From positions 1 through 41,305 of the forward strand of contig WJMC01000138.1 in assembly GCA_014728145.1 (NCBI GenBank): a stretch of DNA of 41,305 bases. Direction: 5' to 3'. The notes beneath the pieces were generated by a model. It searched no databases. It saw only the letters and a list, made by a program, of their open reading frames with translations, and had not been told where the DNA came from. Both the position numbers and the translations under genes were made by a program. Positions 16,218-25,416 of the stretch are shown here, piece by piece (the stretch's first letter is position 1; each line of letters begins with the position of its first letter). The DNA comes from Candidatus Zixiibacteriota bacterium (GTDB taxonomy: Bacteria; Zixibacteria; MSB-5A5; JAABVY01).

Positions 16218-16994
16218 ATGACTGCTGGTAATAAAAAACATACGATTTTGATCATCGATGATGATCCGAATCTTTTGCGCCTGATGCATGACACCCTCGA
16301 GGCTATCGGTTACTCGCCGATTTCGCTCTCGAATGGTCACAAGGCACTCGAGCTTGTCAAACGCAACGAGATCGACCTGGTGATCGCCGATATCAGCATG
16401 CCGGAGATGGACGGCCTGCAGATTCTCCAGCGCGTAAAGCAACACAATCCCGACCTTCCTGTGATGCTGATCACCGGTGTAAACATGAACAATATCAAAG
16501 ATCGCGTCTACCAGTACGGCGCTGACGCTTTTCTCGATAAACCATTTCGTATCTCGCGCATTGAGGAACTCCTCGAATCACTTCTTTCCGGTCAGAAACA
16601 GAGAGCTAAAGTGCTGGTAGTCGATGATAATAAAGATTTCCGCTCTGTTTTGGCCGCACAACTGGAAGAACTCGGTTTCCGGGTCTATGAGGCCGAAGAC
16701 GGCCATGAAGCGCTTGAAAAGATGTCCCGGGATCATATCCACTCGGTGATTGCAGACCTGAAGATGCCTAAATTAAACGGTGCCGATCTTGCCAGGAAAC
16801 TGAAATCAGCTTCGCCTTTCACTCACGTTATACTGATCTCAGGTGAAAATGTATCACCCGAGGACCGGGAAATGATGAAATCTTTCGCCGATGCGTTTCT
16901 GCCAAAACCATTCCGGGTGGAAGAGATAAAGAACATGCTGGAAGGTTTTACAAACCATCCCCCCGGAATTCATTCTCCAGAATTCAAGGCCTGA
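16218..16994 (+). CDS. Tandem receiver-domain response regulator without output domain
   Basis: 258 residues forming two complete REC domains. REC1 (about 9-125) has the acidic pair in IIDDD, phospho-acceptor Asp58 in VIADISMPEMDG, and Lys108 in LDKPF. REC2 (about 131-250) has LVVDDN, Asp180 in VIADLKMPKLNG, and Lys230 in LPKPF. Both are predicted to be phosphorylatable. There is no DNA-binding, cyclase or kinase domain, and no histidine kinase gene nearby, so it probably acts through protein contacts or in a phosphorelay. It lies 54 bases after manB and may be co-transcribed. Its 3' end overlaps a relic gene on the other strand by 22 bases. Confidence 0.92.
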   Translation: MTAGNKKHTILIIDDDPNLLRLMHDTLEAIGYSPISLSNGHKALELVKRNEIDLVIADISMPEMDGLQILQRVKQHNPDLPVMLITGVNMNNIKDRVYQYGADAFLDKPFRISRIEELLESLLSGQKQRAKVLVVDDNKDFRSVLAAQLEELGFRVYEAEDGHEALEKMSRDHIHSVIADLKMPKLNGADLARKLKSASPFTHVILISGENVSPEDREMMKSFADAFLPKPFRVEEIKNMLEGFTNHPPGIHSPEFKA

Positions 16995-17341
16995 TCTTTC
17001 TGGCTCATAACCACGCAACCGGTTCCCCCTCCACCCGGTGGACATACTGAGTCAAGCGCAATTCCCGTTTAGCATGAACTTTTTGGATCAAGATAAGCCG
17101 AGAAAGTCCCGGTTCGGTAATCTCTATTTGATAGAACATAATTCTCTCCGTTGTCAGAGTAGTCCATGCATCTCTATTCATAGTCATTACCCATCCCGCA
17201 TGTAGTTGCAGTAACCATATGCGGTAAATCCGAATAATCGTAAACATCGATTGCTTTGCGGTTATCGCAGTCCTCTCCTTCCGCAAATACGTTGAGAGTG
17301 AATACCACTAACAGCGCGAAAACATGACAGAAAAATCTCAC
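16973..17341 (-). pseudogene. Decayed secreted-protein gene (TTCGxGNDY-type domain)
   Basis: A GTG at 17341 opens a frame with a clear signal peptide (HVFALLVVFTLNVFA, then EGEDC) and then TTCGMGNDYE, which resembles a domain of secreted proteins in uncultured FCB-type bacteria. The frame meets TAG at 17174-17176, resumes as RCMDYSDNGE, and meets TAA at 17069-17071 before TGIALDSVCPPG. The expected middle segment appears in another frame as IEITEPGLSRLIL (17127-17089), so at least two frameshifts (near 17145 and 17090) are implied. The fragment is cut off at the response-regulator gene. Signal peptide, Cys motifs and stops are read directly; family identity is from memory. Confidence 0.6.
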
Positions 17342-17567
17342 GTTCTACCATCCACTGATAAAATTTACATAAACACATGGTGTGCTGACACGCACCCTCA
17401 GATAACATTTGCTCTTCACTGTCAAAAGTCAACAAATTTGACCAGTTTGCTGTTAATTCGATATGCAGTTGGGTATTATATGCGAAGGGGATTCTCGATT
17501 TTAGGATTTGACTTTTGCCTGACGTATCTTAAATTAACGTAATTTCAAAAAATCGGCAGGAGGATTT
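16995..17567. other. 573-base stretch without an intact gene
   Basis: Most of 16995-17341 is the minus-strand relic gene described separately. A 93-codon minus-strand frame at 17005-17286 covers one of its shifted frames and is not an independent gene. From 17342 to 17507 I see AT-rich sequence with no convincing ORF, hairpin or repeat. The acn promoter and ribosome binding site occupy 17508-17562. Confidence 0.6.
17508..17535 (+). promoter_or_regulatory. Candidate promoter for the acn operon
   Basis: TTGACT at 17508-17513, a 16-base spacer, then TAAATT at 17530-17535. A start near 17542 gives a leader of about 26 bases that includes AGGAGG just before the acn ATG. Confidence 0.5.
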
Positions 17568-19499
17568 ATGGGACTCACATTAGCTTACAAAATCTTAAAA
17601 AAACATCTTGTCGACGGCGAACTTTGCGCCGGCAAGGAAATCGGAATAAAAATTGATCAGACTCTGACGCAGGACGCCACCGGTACTATGGCTTACCTGC
17701 AGTTTGAAGCGCTCGGGCTCAAGCAGGTCAAAACCAAACGTTCGGTCTCATACGTCGACCACAACACCCTGCAATCCGGATTCGAGAACGCGGATGATCA
17801 CCGCTACCTGCAGTCGGTCGCTAAAAAGTACGGGATCATGTTTTCAAAGCCGGGCAACGGTATCTGTCACCAGGTTCACCTGGAACGCTTCGCTGTACCG
17901 GGCATGACACTTCTGGGATCGGATTCTCATACTCCGACCGCCGGAGGCCTGGGTATGATCGCGATCGGCGCGGGTGGCCTGGATGTCGCCGTAGCGATGG
18001 GAGGCGGGCCCTTTTACCTGCCCTGCCCCAAAGTTGTAGGTGTAAAACTGACCGGCAAACTTCAGTCCTGGGTGACCGCCAAGGATATCATCCTCAAGGT
18101 CCTGAAGGAACTCACTGTCAAAGGTGGTGTCGGTAATATCATCGAATACCACGGCCCCGGCGTCAAACACCTGAGCGTGCCCGAACGCGCCACGATCACC
18201 AATATGGGAGCGGAACTGGGCGCGACAACTTCGGTCTTCCCGTCAGATGAAACCACACGAAAATTCCTGGCCGCCCAGGAACGTGAGAAATCCTACAAGG
18301 AAATGACTGCCGATAAAAATTGTGAATACGACAAACTGCTTGAAATCGATCTGGATAAACTCGAGCCGCTGATTGCCCAGCCTCATTCTCCGGATAATGT
18401 GGTCGAGGTTAAAAAGATCGCCGGCACACCGGTTCACCAGGTCTGTATTGGTTCCTGCACAAATTCATCTATCAAGGACTTGCGCACTGTCGGTAAAGTG
18501 CTTGAAGACAAGAAGGTTGCCGAGGAAGTTTCGCTTACGATTTCGCCCGGATCCAAGCAGGTCTTTACCATGGTGGCCGAGGACGGCTCGATGGCTAAAA
18601 TGATCTCTGCCGGCGCACGTATTCTGGAATCTGCCTGCGGACCATGTATCGGTATGGGTCAGTCACCGCCCTCGGGAGGTGTCTCGGTCAGGTCGTTTAA
18701 CCGCAACTTCGTCGGACGTTCCGGTACCAAGGATGCCCAGGTCTACCTGGCCTCGCCCGAGGTCTGTGTGGCGACCGCGATCAAAGGCAAGATCACCGAT
18801 CCCCGCAAACTGGGCGACCAGCCACGGGTCACGATGCCGAAGAAATTCAAGATAGACGATCGTAATATTGTCAAGCCCTCGAAGAAACCGGACACGGTCG
18901 AAATCGAGCGCGGTCCGAATATTGCTCCACTGCCGACCCGCGGTCCCCTGGAGGACACGATCAAGACGAAACTTCTGCTTCACTTAGAGGATAATATAAC
19001 CACCGATCATATCATGCCGGCCGGGGCCAAAATTCTGCCTTTGAGGTCGAATATTCCGGCTATCAGCGAATATGTTTTCTTCTATGTCGACCAGGACTTC
19101 TCACGCAAAGCCAAGGAAGCCAAAGCATCAGCGGTCGTCGGAGGTGAGAACTACGGCCAGGGCTCCTCGCGTGAGCATGCCGCTTTGGCCCCGATGTATC
19201 TCGGTGTTAAATTCGTAATCGCCAAATCATTCGCCCGGATTCATAAGACTAATCTTGTCAATTTCGGTATTCTCCCGTTGACGTTCAAGAACGCGGCCGA
19301 CTATGATCGTCTCAAAGCTGGTGACGAACTGGTGATTACTGATATCATTAAAAAGCTCGACAAGCGCGAAGATCTCACGGTCGAAAACAAGACTCAGGGC
19401 GCAAGCTTTGAGGTCAGCTACGACCTCTCCGACAGGCAAATCGAACTGCTCAAGGCCGGAGGTCTCTTGAATTACACGAAAAAAACGCAGGTTAAGTGA
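17568..19499 (+). CDS. acn: Aconitate hydratase (short, mitochondrial-type)
   Basis: A 643-residue [4Fe-4S] enzyme of the TCA cycle that isomerises citrate to isocitrate. Cluster ligands are Cys297 in GSCTNSS and Cys357/Cys360 in CGPCIGMG. GSDSHTPTAGGLGMIAIG and GENYGQGSSREHAA carry substrate-binding residues. The length fits the compact aconitase branch of about 640-750 residues rather than the AcnA or AcnB forms of about 900. A leuC or homoaconitase identity is unlikely because both halves are fused in one chain. A strong AGGAGG precedes the ATG. The stop overlaps the next start by one base (TGATG), so translation is probably coupled to gcvT. Confidence 0.96.
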   Translation: MGLTLAYKILKKHLVDGELCAGKEIGIKIDQTLTQDATGTMAYLQFEALGLKQVKTKRSVSYVDHNTLQSGFENADDHRYLQSVAKKYGIMFSKPGNGICHQVHLERFAVPGMTLLGSDSHTPTAGGLGMIAIGAGGLDVAVAMGGGPFYLPCPKVVGVKLTGKLQSWVTAKDIILKVLKELTVKGGVGNIIEYHGPGVKHLSVPERATITNMGAELGATTSVFPSDETTRKFLAAQEREKSYKEMTADKNCEYDKLLEIDLDKLEPLIAQPHSPDNVVEVKKIAGTPVHQVCIGSCTNSSIKDLRTVGKVLEDKKVAEEVSLTISPGSKQVFTMVAEDGSMAKMISAGARILESACGPCIGMGQSPPSGGVSVRSFNRNFVGRSGTKDAQVYLASPEVCVATAIKGKITDPRKLGDQPRVTMPKKFKIDDRNIVKPSKKPDTVEIERGPNIAPLPTRGPLEDTIKTKLLLHLEDNITTDHIMPAGAKILPLRSNIPAISEYVFFYVDQDFSRKAKEAKASAVVGGENYGQGSSREHAALAPMYLGVKFVIAKSFARIHKTNLVNFGILPLTFKNAADYDRLKAGDELVITDIIKKLDKREDLTVENKTQGASFEVSYDLSDRQIELLKAGGLLNYTKKTQVK

Positions 19500-20599
19500 T
19501 GGTTTTTGATTCCAAACAAACACCGTACTATGAAAAGCATCGTGAAGCCGGAGCTAAAATAGTGGATTTTGCCGGTTACCTGATGCCGATCTCTTATAAA
19601 TCTATTAAAGACGAGCATCTGCGTGTCCGCAACTCGGTCGGAATGTTCGATCTATCCCACATGGGAGAGTTCAAGGTCTCCGGATCAGACGCGCTCGATT
19701 TTCTTCAAAGACTTACCGTCAACGATGTATCCGCTCTCGCCGTCAACCAGGTGCACTACACCTGCATGTGCTACCCCGAGGGTGGAATAGTCGACGATCT
19801 TTTGATTTACAATCGAGGTGATCATTATATCATGGTGGTCAATGCCGCCTGCCTGGATAAGGACCTTGAATGGATCAAGCATAACCTGGAAGGTGACGTA
19901 AAAGTCGATAATCTCTCCGATCAGACGGGCCTGCTCGCTATTCAGGGTCCTGACGCAGAAAAGGTTCTGGCTAAGATGACCGACTGCGATCTTTCCAAAC
20001 TCGGCTTTTACTGGTCAGAGACAACCTCTATTGCCGGCGAAGAAGTGCTCTTCAGCCGTACAGGCTACACAGGCGAGGACGGTTTTGAAATTTATCACAA
20101 ACCTGAAATCGGTGACAAGTTGTGGGAGTCTGCTCTCGAAGCCGGTTCAGAGTTTAAAATTGAGCCAATCGGGCTGGGTGCGCGCGATTCACTGCGCCTG
20201 GAAATGAAATACCTTCTTTATGGCAACGATATGGATCAAGACACAAACCCGATCGAGGCCGGGCTGTCCTGGATTGTAAAAATCGATAAAGGAGACTTCA
20301 TCGGCCGCGAAGCGATCCAGAAAGTCAAGCAGGAAAAACCATCCCGCAAGCTGGTCGCATTCGTATTACAGGAGAAGGGCATCCCGCGCCAGGGCTACTC
20401 GATCTTCCGCGACGGCGAGGAAGTTGGAAAGGTCACTTCAGGAATCTTTTCACCCTGTCTCGAACAGGGTATCGGTCTGGGTTATGTACCCCGCAAGATA
20501 TCGAAGTCGGGCAACAGCATTGAAATCGATATACGGGGCAAAAAAGTCGCCGCAAAAGTGGTCAAACCGCCGTTCTACAAGGAAGGATCGCACAAGTAG
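19499..20599 (+). CDS. gcvT: Glycine cleavage system T protein (aminomethyltransferase)
   Basis: A 366-residue tetrahydrofolate-dependent aminomethyltransferase, normally the T component of glycine cleavage. It begins TPYYEKHREAGAKIVDFAGY, the GcvT N-terminus, and has FDLSHMGEF, GGIVDDLLIYN with the conserved catalytic Asp, RTGYTGEDGFEIY, and the C-terminal barrel motifs VTSGIFSPCLEQGIGLGYV. The ATG at 19499 overlaps the acn stop; the GTG at 19496 is a less likely start. No gcvH or gcvP is present here, so the rest of the system must lie elsewhere. It is followed without any gap by comB. Confidence 0.95.
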   Translation: MVFDSKQTPYYEKHREAGAKIVDFAGYLMPISYKSIKDEHLRVRNSVGMFDLSHMGEFKVSGSDALDFLQRLTVNDVSALAVNQVHYTCMCYPEGGIVDDLLIYNRGDHYIMVVNAACLDKDLEWIKHNLEGDVKVDNLSDQTGLLAIQGPDAEKVLAKMTDCDLSKLGFYWSETTSIAGEEVLFSRTGYTGEDGFEIYHKPEIGDKLWESALEAGSEFKIEPIGLGARDSLRLEMKYLLYGNDMDQDTNPIEAGLSWIVKIDKGDFIGREAIQKVKQEKPSRKLVAFVLQEKGIPRQGYSIFRDGEEVGKVTSGIFSPCLEQGIGLGYVPRKISKSGNSIEIDIRGKKVAAKVVKPPFYKEGSHK

Positions 20600-21331
20600 A
20601 TGAAACTTCGACTGTTTTTCACGCCCAATGGTTTAACTGAGGACCAGATCCTCGGGCGGACCACGGTGGTTATAGATGTGTTGAGAGCGACCAGCGTAGC
20701 GGCGGTCGCTCTCAAAAACGGCGCACGGGAAATCATCCCGGTGGCGACACTGGGTGATGCGTCCGGGATGCGCGCTAAGCTGGATCCTTCCATGGTGGTT
20801 CTGGGTGGTGAACGCGACGGCCGGAAAGTCGAAGGTTTCGATCTGGGCAACTCACCTTTTGAATATGGCCCTGAAAGAATCGAAAAGAAATCGATCGTTC
20901 TGGCAACCACGAACGGTTCCGCGGCTCTCCTGATAGGCTCAGAGGGCGATCATTGCCTGGCCTGCGCAATTATCAACACCAGCGAAGTGGCCCGCAGGCT
21001 GGCCGAGATCAAGCAGGATATAGCAGTGATCTGTTCCGGCAACAAGGGGGGATTTTCACTCGAGGACACCCTCTGTGGCGGTATGCTGATCGACAGACTG
21101 AAGTCATCGAGCGATAATTTAAGTCTCGAAAACGACGCCGCCTGGGTTGCACTGGATATATTCAACAAACACAAGCATGACCTGGAGACGGCCCTGAAAC
21201 AGTCTGACCACGGAACAACTCTGGTCAATCTCGGTTTTGAACGCGACGTGAACTATTGTTCGCAGGCGGATAAGATCGAAATCTGCCCGGTCTGGAAGTC
21301 CGGAAGGCTGATCCGTCTCGATTCAGAATGA
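20600..21331 (+). CDS. comB: 2-phosphosulfolactate phosphatase family protein
   Basis: A 243-residue Mg2+-dependent acid phosphatase of the ComB family, which in methanogens removes phosphate from 2-phosphosulfolactate during coenzyme M synthesis. Family marks are VVIDVLRATSVAAVALKNGA near the N-terminus, LGGERDGRKVEGFDLGNSPFEY, TTNGSAAL, and CSGNKGGFSLEDTLCGG. The start ATG directly follows the gcvT stop. No comA, comC or other sulfonate gene is visible in the window, so the substrate in this organism is uncertain. Sulfolactate metabolism or another phosphorylated acid are options (inference). Confidence 0.93.
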   Translation: MKLRLFFTPNGLTEDQILGRTTVVIDVLRATSVAAVALKNGAREIIPVATLGDASGMRAKLDPSMVVLGGERDGRKVEGFDLGNSPFEYGPERIEKKSIVLATTNGSAALLIGSEGDHCLACAIINTSEVARRLAEIKQDIAVICSGNKGGFSLEDTLCGGMLIDRLKSSSDNLSLENDAAWVALDIFNKHKHDLETALKQSDHGTTLVNLGFERDVNYCSQADKIEICPVWKSGRLIRLDSE

Positions 21332-21376
21332 ACATTTTCCGCCGTCGCCTGTATTATTATACAGATTGGAGGACTT

Positions 21377-23263
21377 TTGAGTATTAAGCTGTTTACCAGG
21401 CTTATATTTTTTTTGCTGGCCCTGGCCGTATCTGTTTCGGCTGATTCAACACACAAAGCCCTTTCATTGGAAATCCGCTTTGTGGAAAAACTGTCGGGCG
21501 GCTCTGTTTCCGAAACAGTTATTTGTGATACGCTCTATTTACCCCGCGAAGTCAATCTGCAGGCTTTCTGTGGCAACCTCAGTTTCGATCTGAAGTATAC
21601 TGGCCTGGTCGATTCTCAGGCGCAGGTCGAAATCAACCGTTTTTCTTTACCGCCCGACGGTGGCGCGCGGTTGATGAAACTGTCTTCACCATTGAATGTA
21701 CCTTACATCGAAGACTCGATACTTATAAAGAACAGCAGTGTCTACCAGGTATTCTATACCCCCCTGAAAGAAATAGAATTCGAATCCGGATGTGAATACA
21801 ATCATAACATTGAGGATGATTTCTACCCCGATCCTTCGACCAATTATGAAATTTATTTTGTTCCCAATTCCCTGGGAGATATTCACTGGAACAGGATTCG
21901 TGACTTTTACGAGGCCGAACTCAAACGTTTCAAGAGCTTTCTCGAATTCAAGCAACCGGGCAAGACCAGTTTGTTCTTGTACCCGTGTTCGTCATATCAT
22001 TACGCGCCCTACAAAAACAGCGAGTTCGGGATTCATCCAGCCCGCAGTATGGTTTTTCATGAGTACAGCCACAAAAGCGGAGAAATTGCCGCTCCCGCTT
22101 CCATCATGAGCAGACTCTACCGGTTTTGGGGCTATGCCCCCAGGATGATTGTGGAGGGTTGTGCAAACCTCTCCGATTTTCATCTTTTCTACGCCAGAGA
22201 TTACAAACTAAAAAGTGGACTTTACGAGATCGAGGATATGCTTCAGACCCGCTCTTATGATAATCTGGATGACCCCCACAAGAAACGTCAGCTGGCCGCA
22301 TCATTCATGTTTTACCTGCTTTTGACTGAAAATGCCAGCACGATTCGGGCGATTTATCGCGATGCCACCGACCTGACTGCTGTGAATGTGATCGAGCAAA
22401 AAACCGGAAAGGCCCTGGCGGATATTACCGAGGGATGGCATGAGTATATTGACACTGTTACGCTTGAATCAAAATGGTTCGTGCATTTTGCCGAACGGGA
22501 GATGCTCCAGCGTCATGTTTATCAAGCGGAGTACCTGCTTGAAAAAGGTCTCGAGTATTTTCCTGAAGATGATGATCTGATGCTGAATCTGTTCGGGGTG
22601 TATTTCCACATGGGTCGATACCTGGAGGCAGCCGGGGTGCTCGAAAAAGATAATTTAAGCGAAACTAACAGATTAAATCTAGTGAGCAACATGTACCTCG
22701 CGGGCGGAAAATCCGACCGGGCGGAAAAATACTATCGCCAGGCTGTGCAAAATCCAGCTTCGGATTATCTCCATGAATACAAGCTGGGTTTGATCGAGTT
22801 CTACGATGATAACTTCGAGCAGGCAAAAAAACACCTGAAAAAAGCTATCGACAGTACAACCTCGGCGTCGATCCGGGTAGATTCCCGGCTACACCTCGGC
22901 AGGATCTTGCTGAGTGAACGAGATCGAGAAAGCGCCGACAGTCAGTTTGTAATGGCATACAATTATTCCAGGAGCATGCTCAAGAACAACCCGGATGATC
23001 CTCTGGCGAATTTGCGCGCCGGGCAGGCGTTGATGTATCAGAAAGATATCGAAAACGCAAAAACCTACCTGTCGCTGGCCGAATTCGTGGAGTTCAGGCC
23101 GTTCTACCTGGGTCAAATCTATCTCTCTCTGGGACATCTTTATGACCTCTCTGGTGAACGTGGTCAGGCCGAAAAGTATTACAAGCGTGTAGATGAGATC
23201 AATGCCTCGGCGGTGGATCAGGCCGAGGCCAGAAAATATCTCTCAAAACCATTTGAATTGTAA
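21377..23263 (+). CDS. Secreted gluzincin-like metallopeptidase with TPR repeats
   Basis: 628 residues. An N-terminal signal peptide (FFLLALAVSVSA, then DS) predicts export. Residues about 150-370 look like a peptidase MA-type domain: HEYSH at 228-232 fits HExxH, and Glu260 in VEGCANL fits the third zinc ligand. From about residue 385 to the end there are TPR-like helical pairs, for example AEKYYRQAVQNPASDYLHEY and AEKYYKRVDEINASA. It is probably a periplasmic or surface zinc protease or scaffold. The start is TTG, with GGAGG at 21367-21371. A 6-bp hairpin (21349-21364) lies just before it. The next gene begins 5 bases after the stop. Confidence 0.8.
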   Translation: MSIKLFTRLIFFLLALAVSVSADSTHKALSLEIRFVEKLSGGSVSETVICDTLYLPREVNLQAFCGNLSFDLKYTGLVDSQAQVEINRFSLPPDGGARLMKLSSPLNVPYIEDSILIKNSSVYQVFYTPLKEIEFESGCEYNHNIEDDFYPDPSTNYEIYFVPNSLGDIHWNRIRDFYEAELKRFKSFLEFKQPGKTSLFLYPCSSYHYAPYKNSEFGIHPARSMVFHEYSHKSGEIAAPASIMSRLYRFWGYAPRMIVEGCANLSDFHLFYARDYKLKSGLYEIEDMLQTRSYDNLDDPHKKRQLAASFMFYLLLTENASTIRAIYRDATDLTAVNVIEQKTGKALADITEGWHEYIDTVTLESKWFVHFAEREMLQRHVYQAEYLLEKGLEYFPEDDDLMLNLFGVYFHMGRYLEAAGVLEKDNLSETNRLNLVSNMYLAGGKSDRAEKYYRQAVQNPASDYLHEYKLGLIEFYDDNFEQAKKHLKKAIDSTTSASIRVDSRLHLGRILLSERDRESADSQFVMAYNYSRSMLKNNPDDPLANLRAGQALMYQKDIENAKTYLSLAEFVEFRPFYLGQIYLSLGHLYDLSGERGQAEKYYKRVDEINASAVDQAEARKYLSKPFEL

Positions 23264-23268
23264 GCTCT

Positions 23269-25368
23269 ATGCATTTTCTTAATACAACATTACTGCTTCT
23301 GACATCACTTGCCCTGATACCGCTTTTTATTCACCTCTTCAATCGCCAGCGCGTTAAACGAGTGCAGTTCTCTTCGGTACGCTATCTCAAGGCCCTGCAG
23401 AAGACACGCATGCGTCGTCTCAAAATTCGCCAGTTGATATTGCTTATTTTACGCATGCTGATCATCCTGGTTCTGGTCATGGCTTTCGCGCGTCCGACCA
23501 CAGAGGGCTCATATTCTTCCGCGCTGGGAAGCGCGGCCGAGGCATCAGTCATAATCCTGATAGACAATTCTATGTCGATGGCGCTGGAGGACCGCGAGGG
23601 CTCACTTTTCGAGCAGGCCCGTCTGAAAGCATTTGAAATCCTCGACAACCTGGATATTTCAGACCAGGTGGCCCTGATCGCGTTCAACCAGACCAGCGAG
23701 GTTCTGACGGATGGGTTCACCTCCAATCACGCGTTCGTCAGGGAAGCAGTCGATGAGCTCGAGGTCTCACAGATGGCCACAGAGCCACGGACAGCATTTG
23801 AAAAAGCTACCGAACTTTTGGCTGAGACGGATAACTACGTCAAGGAGATATTTCTATTGAGCGATATGACAGGTGAAAAGTGGGATGGTCTAAAAAGCAG
23901 TGATTACCCCAACATAGAGAACCTGAAGATCTACCTGACCCGTCTCGAGAAAAAGGATTACGACAACCTCAAGGTCGCTTCCATCGATTTCGGCAATTCA
24001 TTGATCTACCCCGGCCGCCCGGTCAGGATCGCATCGCGGATAGTCAACGAAAATCCGCGCCGTGTCGACAACCTTCTGGTCAGCCTGTATATCAACCAGA
24101 AGCGAATCGCCCAGACTGATTTATCGCTTGAAAAGTTTGCCGAAAGCGAGGTGGAGTTCTCATTCACCTTCGATTCAGCCGGTGAGCACAGTGGCTTTAT
24201 AGAATTGGTCGATGATGACCTGATCGAGGATAACCGCCGCTATTTCACGATCAATATCCCCAGACAAATCGAGGTACTGACGCTCTATGAACAGGAAGCC
24301 GACGATCGCTTTTTGAAGCTGGCGTTTAAACCTTTGCCGGACAGCCCGACCCAGATCGAATTGACTTCGGAGCCAATCTCTCGCCTGCCCGCGTTGAATT
24401 TATTCGATTACAACTGCGTTATCCTGAGCCGTATGACCCGCCTTTCGCAGGCGGGATACTCAAAGCTGGCCAGTTTCGTCAAAACCGGGGGATCGCTCCT
24501 GCTGTTTGCTTCATCCGATTCAGGCCAGGCTGATTTGAACACGAACCTGTTCGAGCCGGGCTTTGGCGCACGTCTAATTGAGTCTAAACAGGTCCAGCCG
24601 GGCGAGGGCTTCTATCGTCTCAGTTCGATAGACTACGAACATCCGCTGTTTGTACGTTTCAAAGAGATTTCGCCCGATTATCTGCCCAAAATCGACTTTT
24701 ACAATATTCTGCAGGTCAGTCAACCTGCTGACGGCCGGGTGCTGGCTTCATTTTCGACCGGTTCGCCGGCAATTATCGAGAGCAACTGGGGTGCCGGCAA
24801 ACTAATGGCAGTTCTGACTACTCCGGATCGTCAGGATTCCGATCTGGCATCTTCACCATTTTTTGTTACGCTGGTAAACCGAGCCGCGGAATATCTGGCT
24901 TATGACCTCACCCGCCTGCGTGAAAACTACCTGACCGGGCAGTCGATCAACCGCACACTTTTGCATCCTGCTCCCAGCCAGTCGGTCAGTCTCCAAACTC
25001 CCGCAGGCAACAACATCACACCGGCGTACACATTCTCCGGTACCGAATTGATGCTCAATATCCCTTCCATAAAATCGACCGGGATCAGCCAGGTTTATAT
25101 TGACGACAGCCTGGCGGAGAGTTTCGCGGTCAATTTCCCTTCCCGTGAATCAGTCGGGGGCAAGATTGAAGTTGACGAACTGCGCCGGTCACTTGACGGT
25201 TACGAATTAATCGAGCTTTCGAATTCACAACCGGCCGGCGAGGTAATCGAGGAAAGCCGTCTCGGCAAAGAACTATCCAAGCTCTTCTTTTTGTTGGCAC
25301 TGGGGCTTATCGCGGTCGAGATGTTTTTGGCGCGCGGGGTCGCCTCTGACGAACAGGAACAGGGCTGA
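23269..25368 (+). CDS. BatA-type membrane protein with von Willebrand factor A domain
   Basis: A 699-residue protein. The N-terminal BatA region has two helices (about 4-24 and 55-75) flanking the basic motif HLFNRQRVKRVQFSS. A VWA domain follows with the MIDAS motif DNSMS (99-103). The middle part (about 250-660) looks extracytoplasmic with beta-rich segments and a glutamine-amidotransferase-like stretch around VKTGGSLLLFAS. A C-terminal helix (about 671-690) closes it. Such proteins usually sit with MoxR and DUF58 genes; here those are 13-14 kb away on the same strand. It lies 5 bases after the TPR metallopeptidase gene, so the two probably work at the envelope together (inference). Confidence 0.85.
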   Translation: MHFLNTTLLLLTSLALIPLFIHLFNRQRVKRVQFSSVRYLKALQKTRMRRLKIRQLILLILRMLIILVLVMAFARPTTEGSYSSALGSAAEASVIILIDNSMSMALEDREGSLFEQARLKAFEILDNLDISDQVALIAFNQTSEVLTDGFTSNHAFVREAVDELEVSQMATEPRTAFEKATELLAETDNYVKEIFLLSDMTGEKWDGLKSSDYPNIENLKIYLTRLEKKDYDNLKVASIDFGNSLIYPGRPVRIASRIVNENPRRVDNLLVSLYINQKRIAQTDLSLEKFAESEVEFSFTFDSAGEHSGFIELVDDDLIEDNRRYFTINIPRQIEVLTLYEQEADDRFLKLAFKPLPDSPTQIELTSEPISRLPALNLFDYNCVILSRMTRLSQAGYSKLASFVKTGGSLLLFASSDSGQADLNTNLFEPGFGARLIESKQVQPGEGFYRLSSIDYEHPLFVRFKEISPDYLPKIDFYNILQVSQPADGRVLASFSTGSPAIIESNWGAGKLMAVLTTPDRQDSDLASSPFFVTLVNRAAEYLAYDLTRLRENYLTGQSINRTLLHPAPSQSVSLQTPAGNNITPAYTFSGTELMLNIPSIKSTGISQVYIDDSLAESFAVNFPSRESVGGKIEVDELRRSLDGYELIELSNSQPAGEVIEESRLGKELSKLFFLLALGLIAVEMFLARGVASDEQEQG

Positions 25369-25381
25369 TCGACGATTGCCT

Positions 25382-25409
25382 TTGACAATTGATCCGACTT
25401 TCGTAAATT
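25382..25409 (+). promoter_or_regulatory. Promoter for the ABC-F gene, placed for a leaderless transcript
   Basis: A perfect TTGACA at 25382-25387, a 16-base spacer and TAAATT at 25404-25409. The ATG at 25417 lies 8 bases after the -10, where transcription would start. No Shine-Dalgarno sequence is present between. Confidence 0.55.
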
Positions 25410-25416
25410 CCTATTT

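Noticed and set aside
17005-17286. 93-codon minus-strand frame
   Set aside because: It is one shifted frame of the decayed secreted-protein gene; it lacks the signal peptide and starts mid-domain at a TTG.
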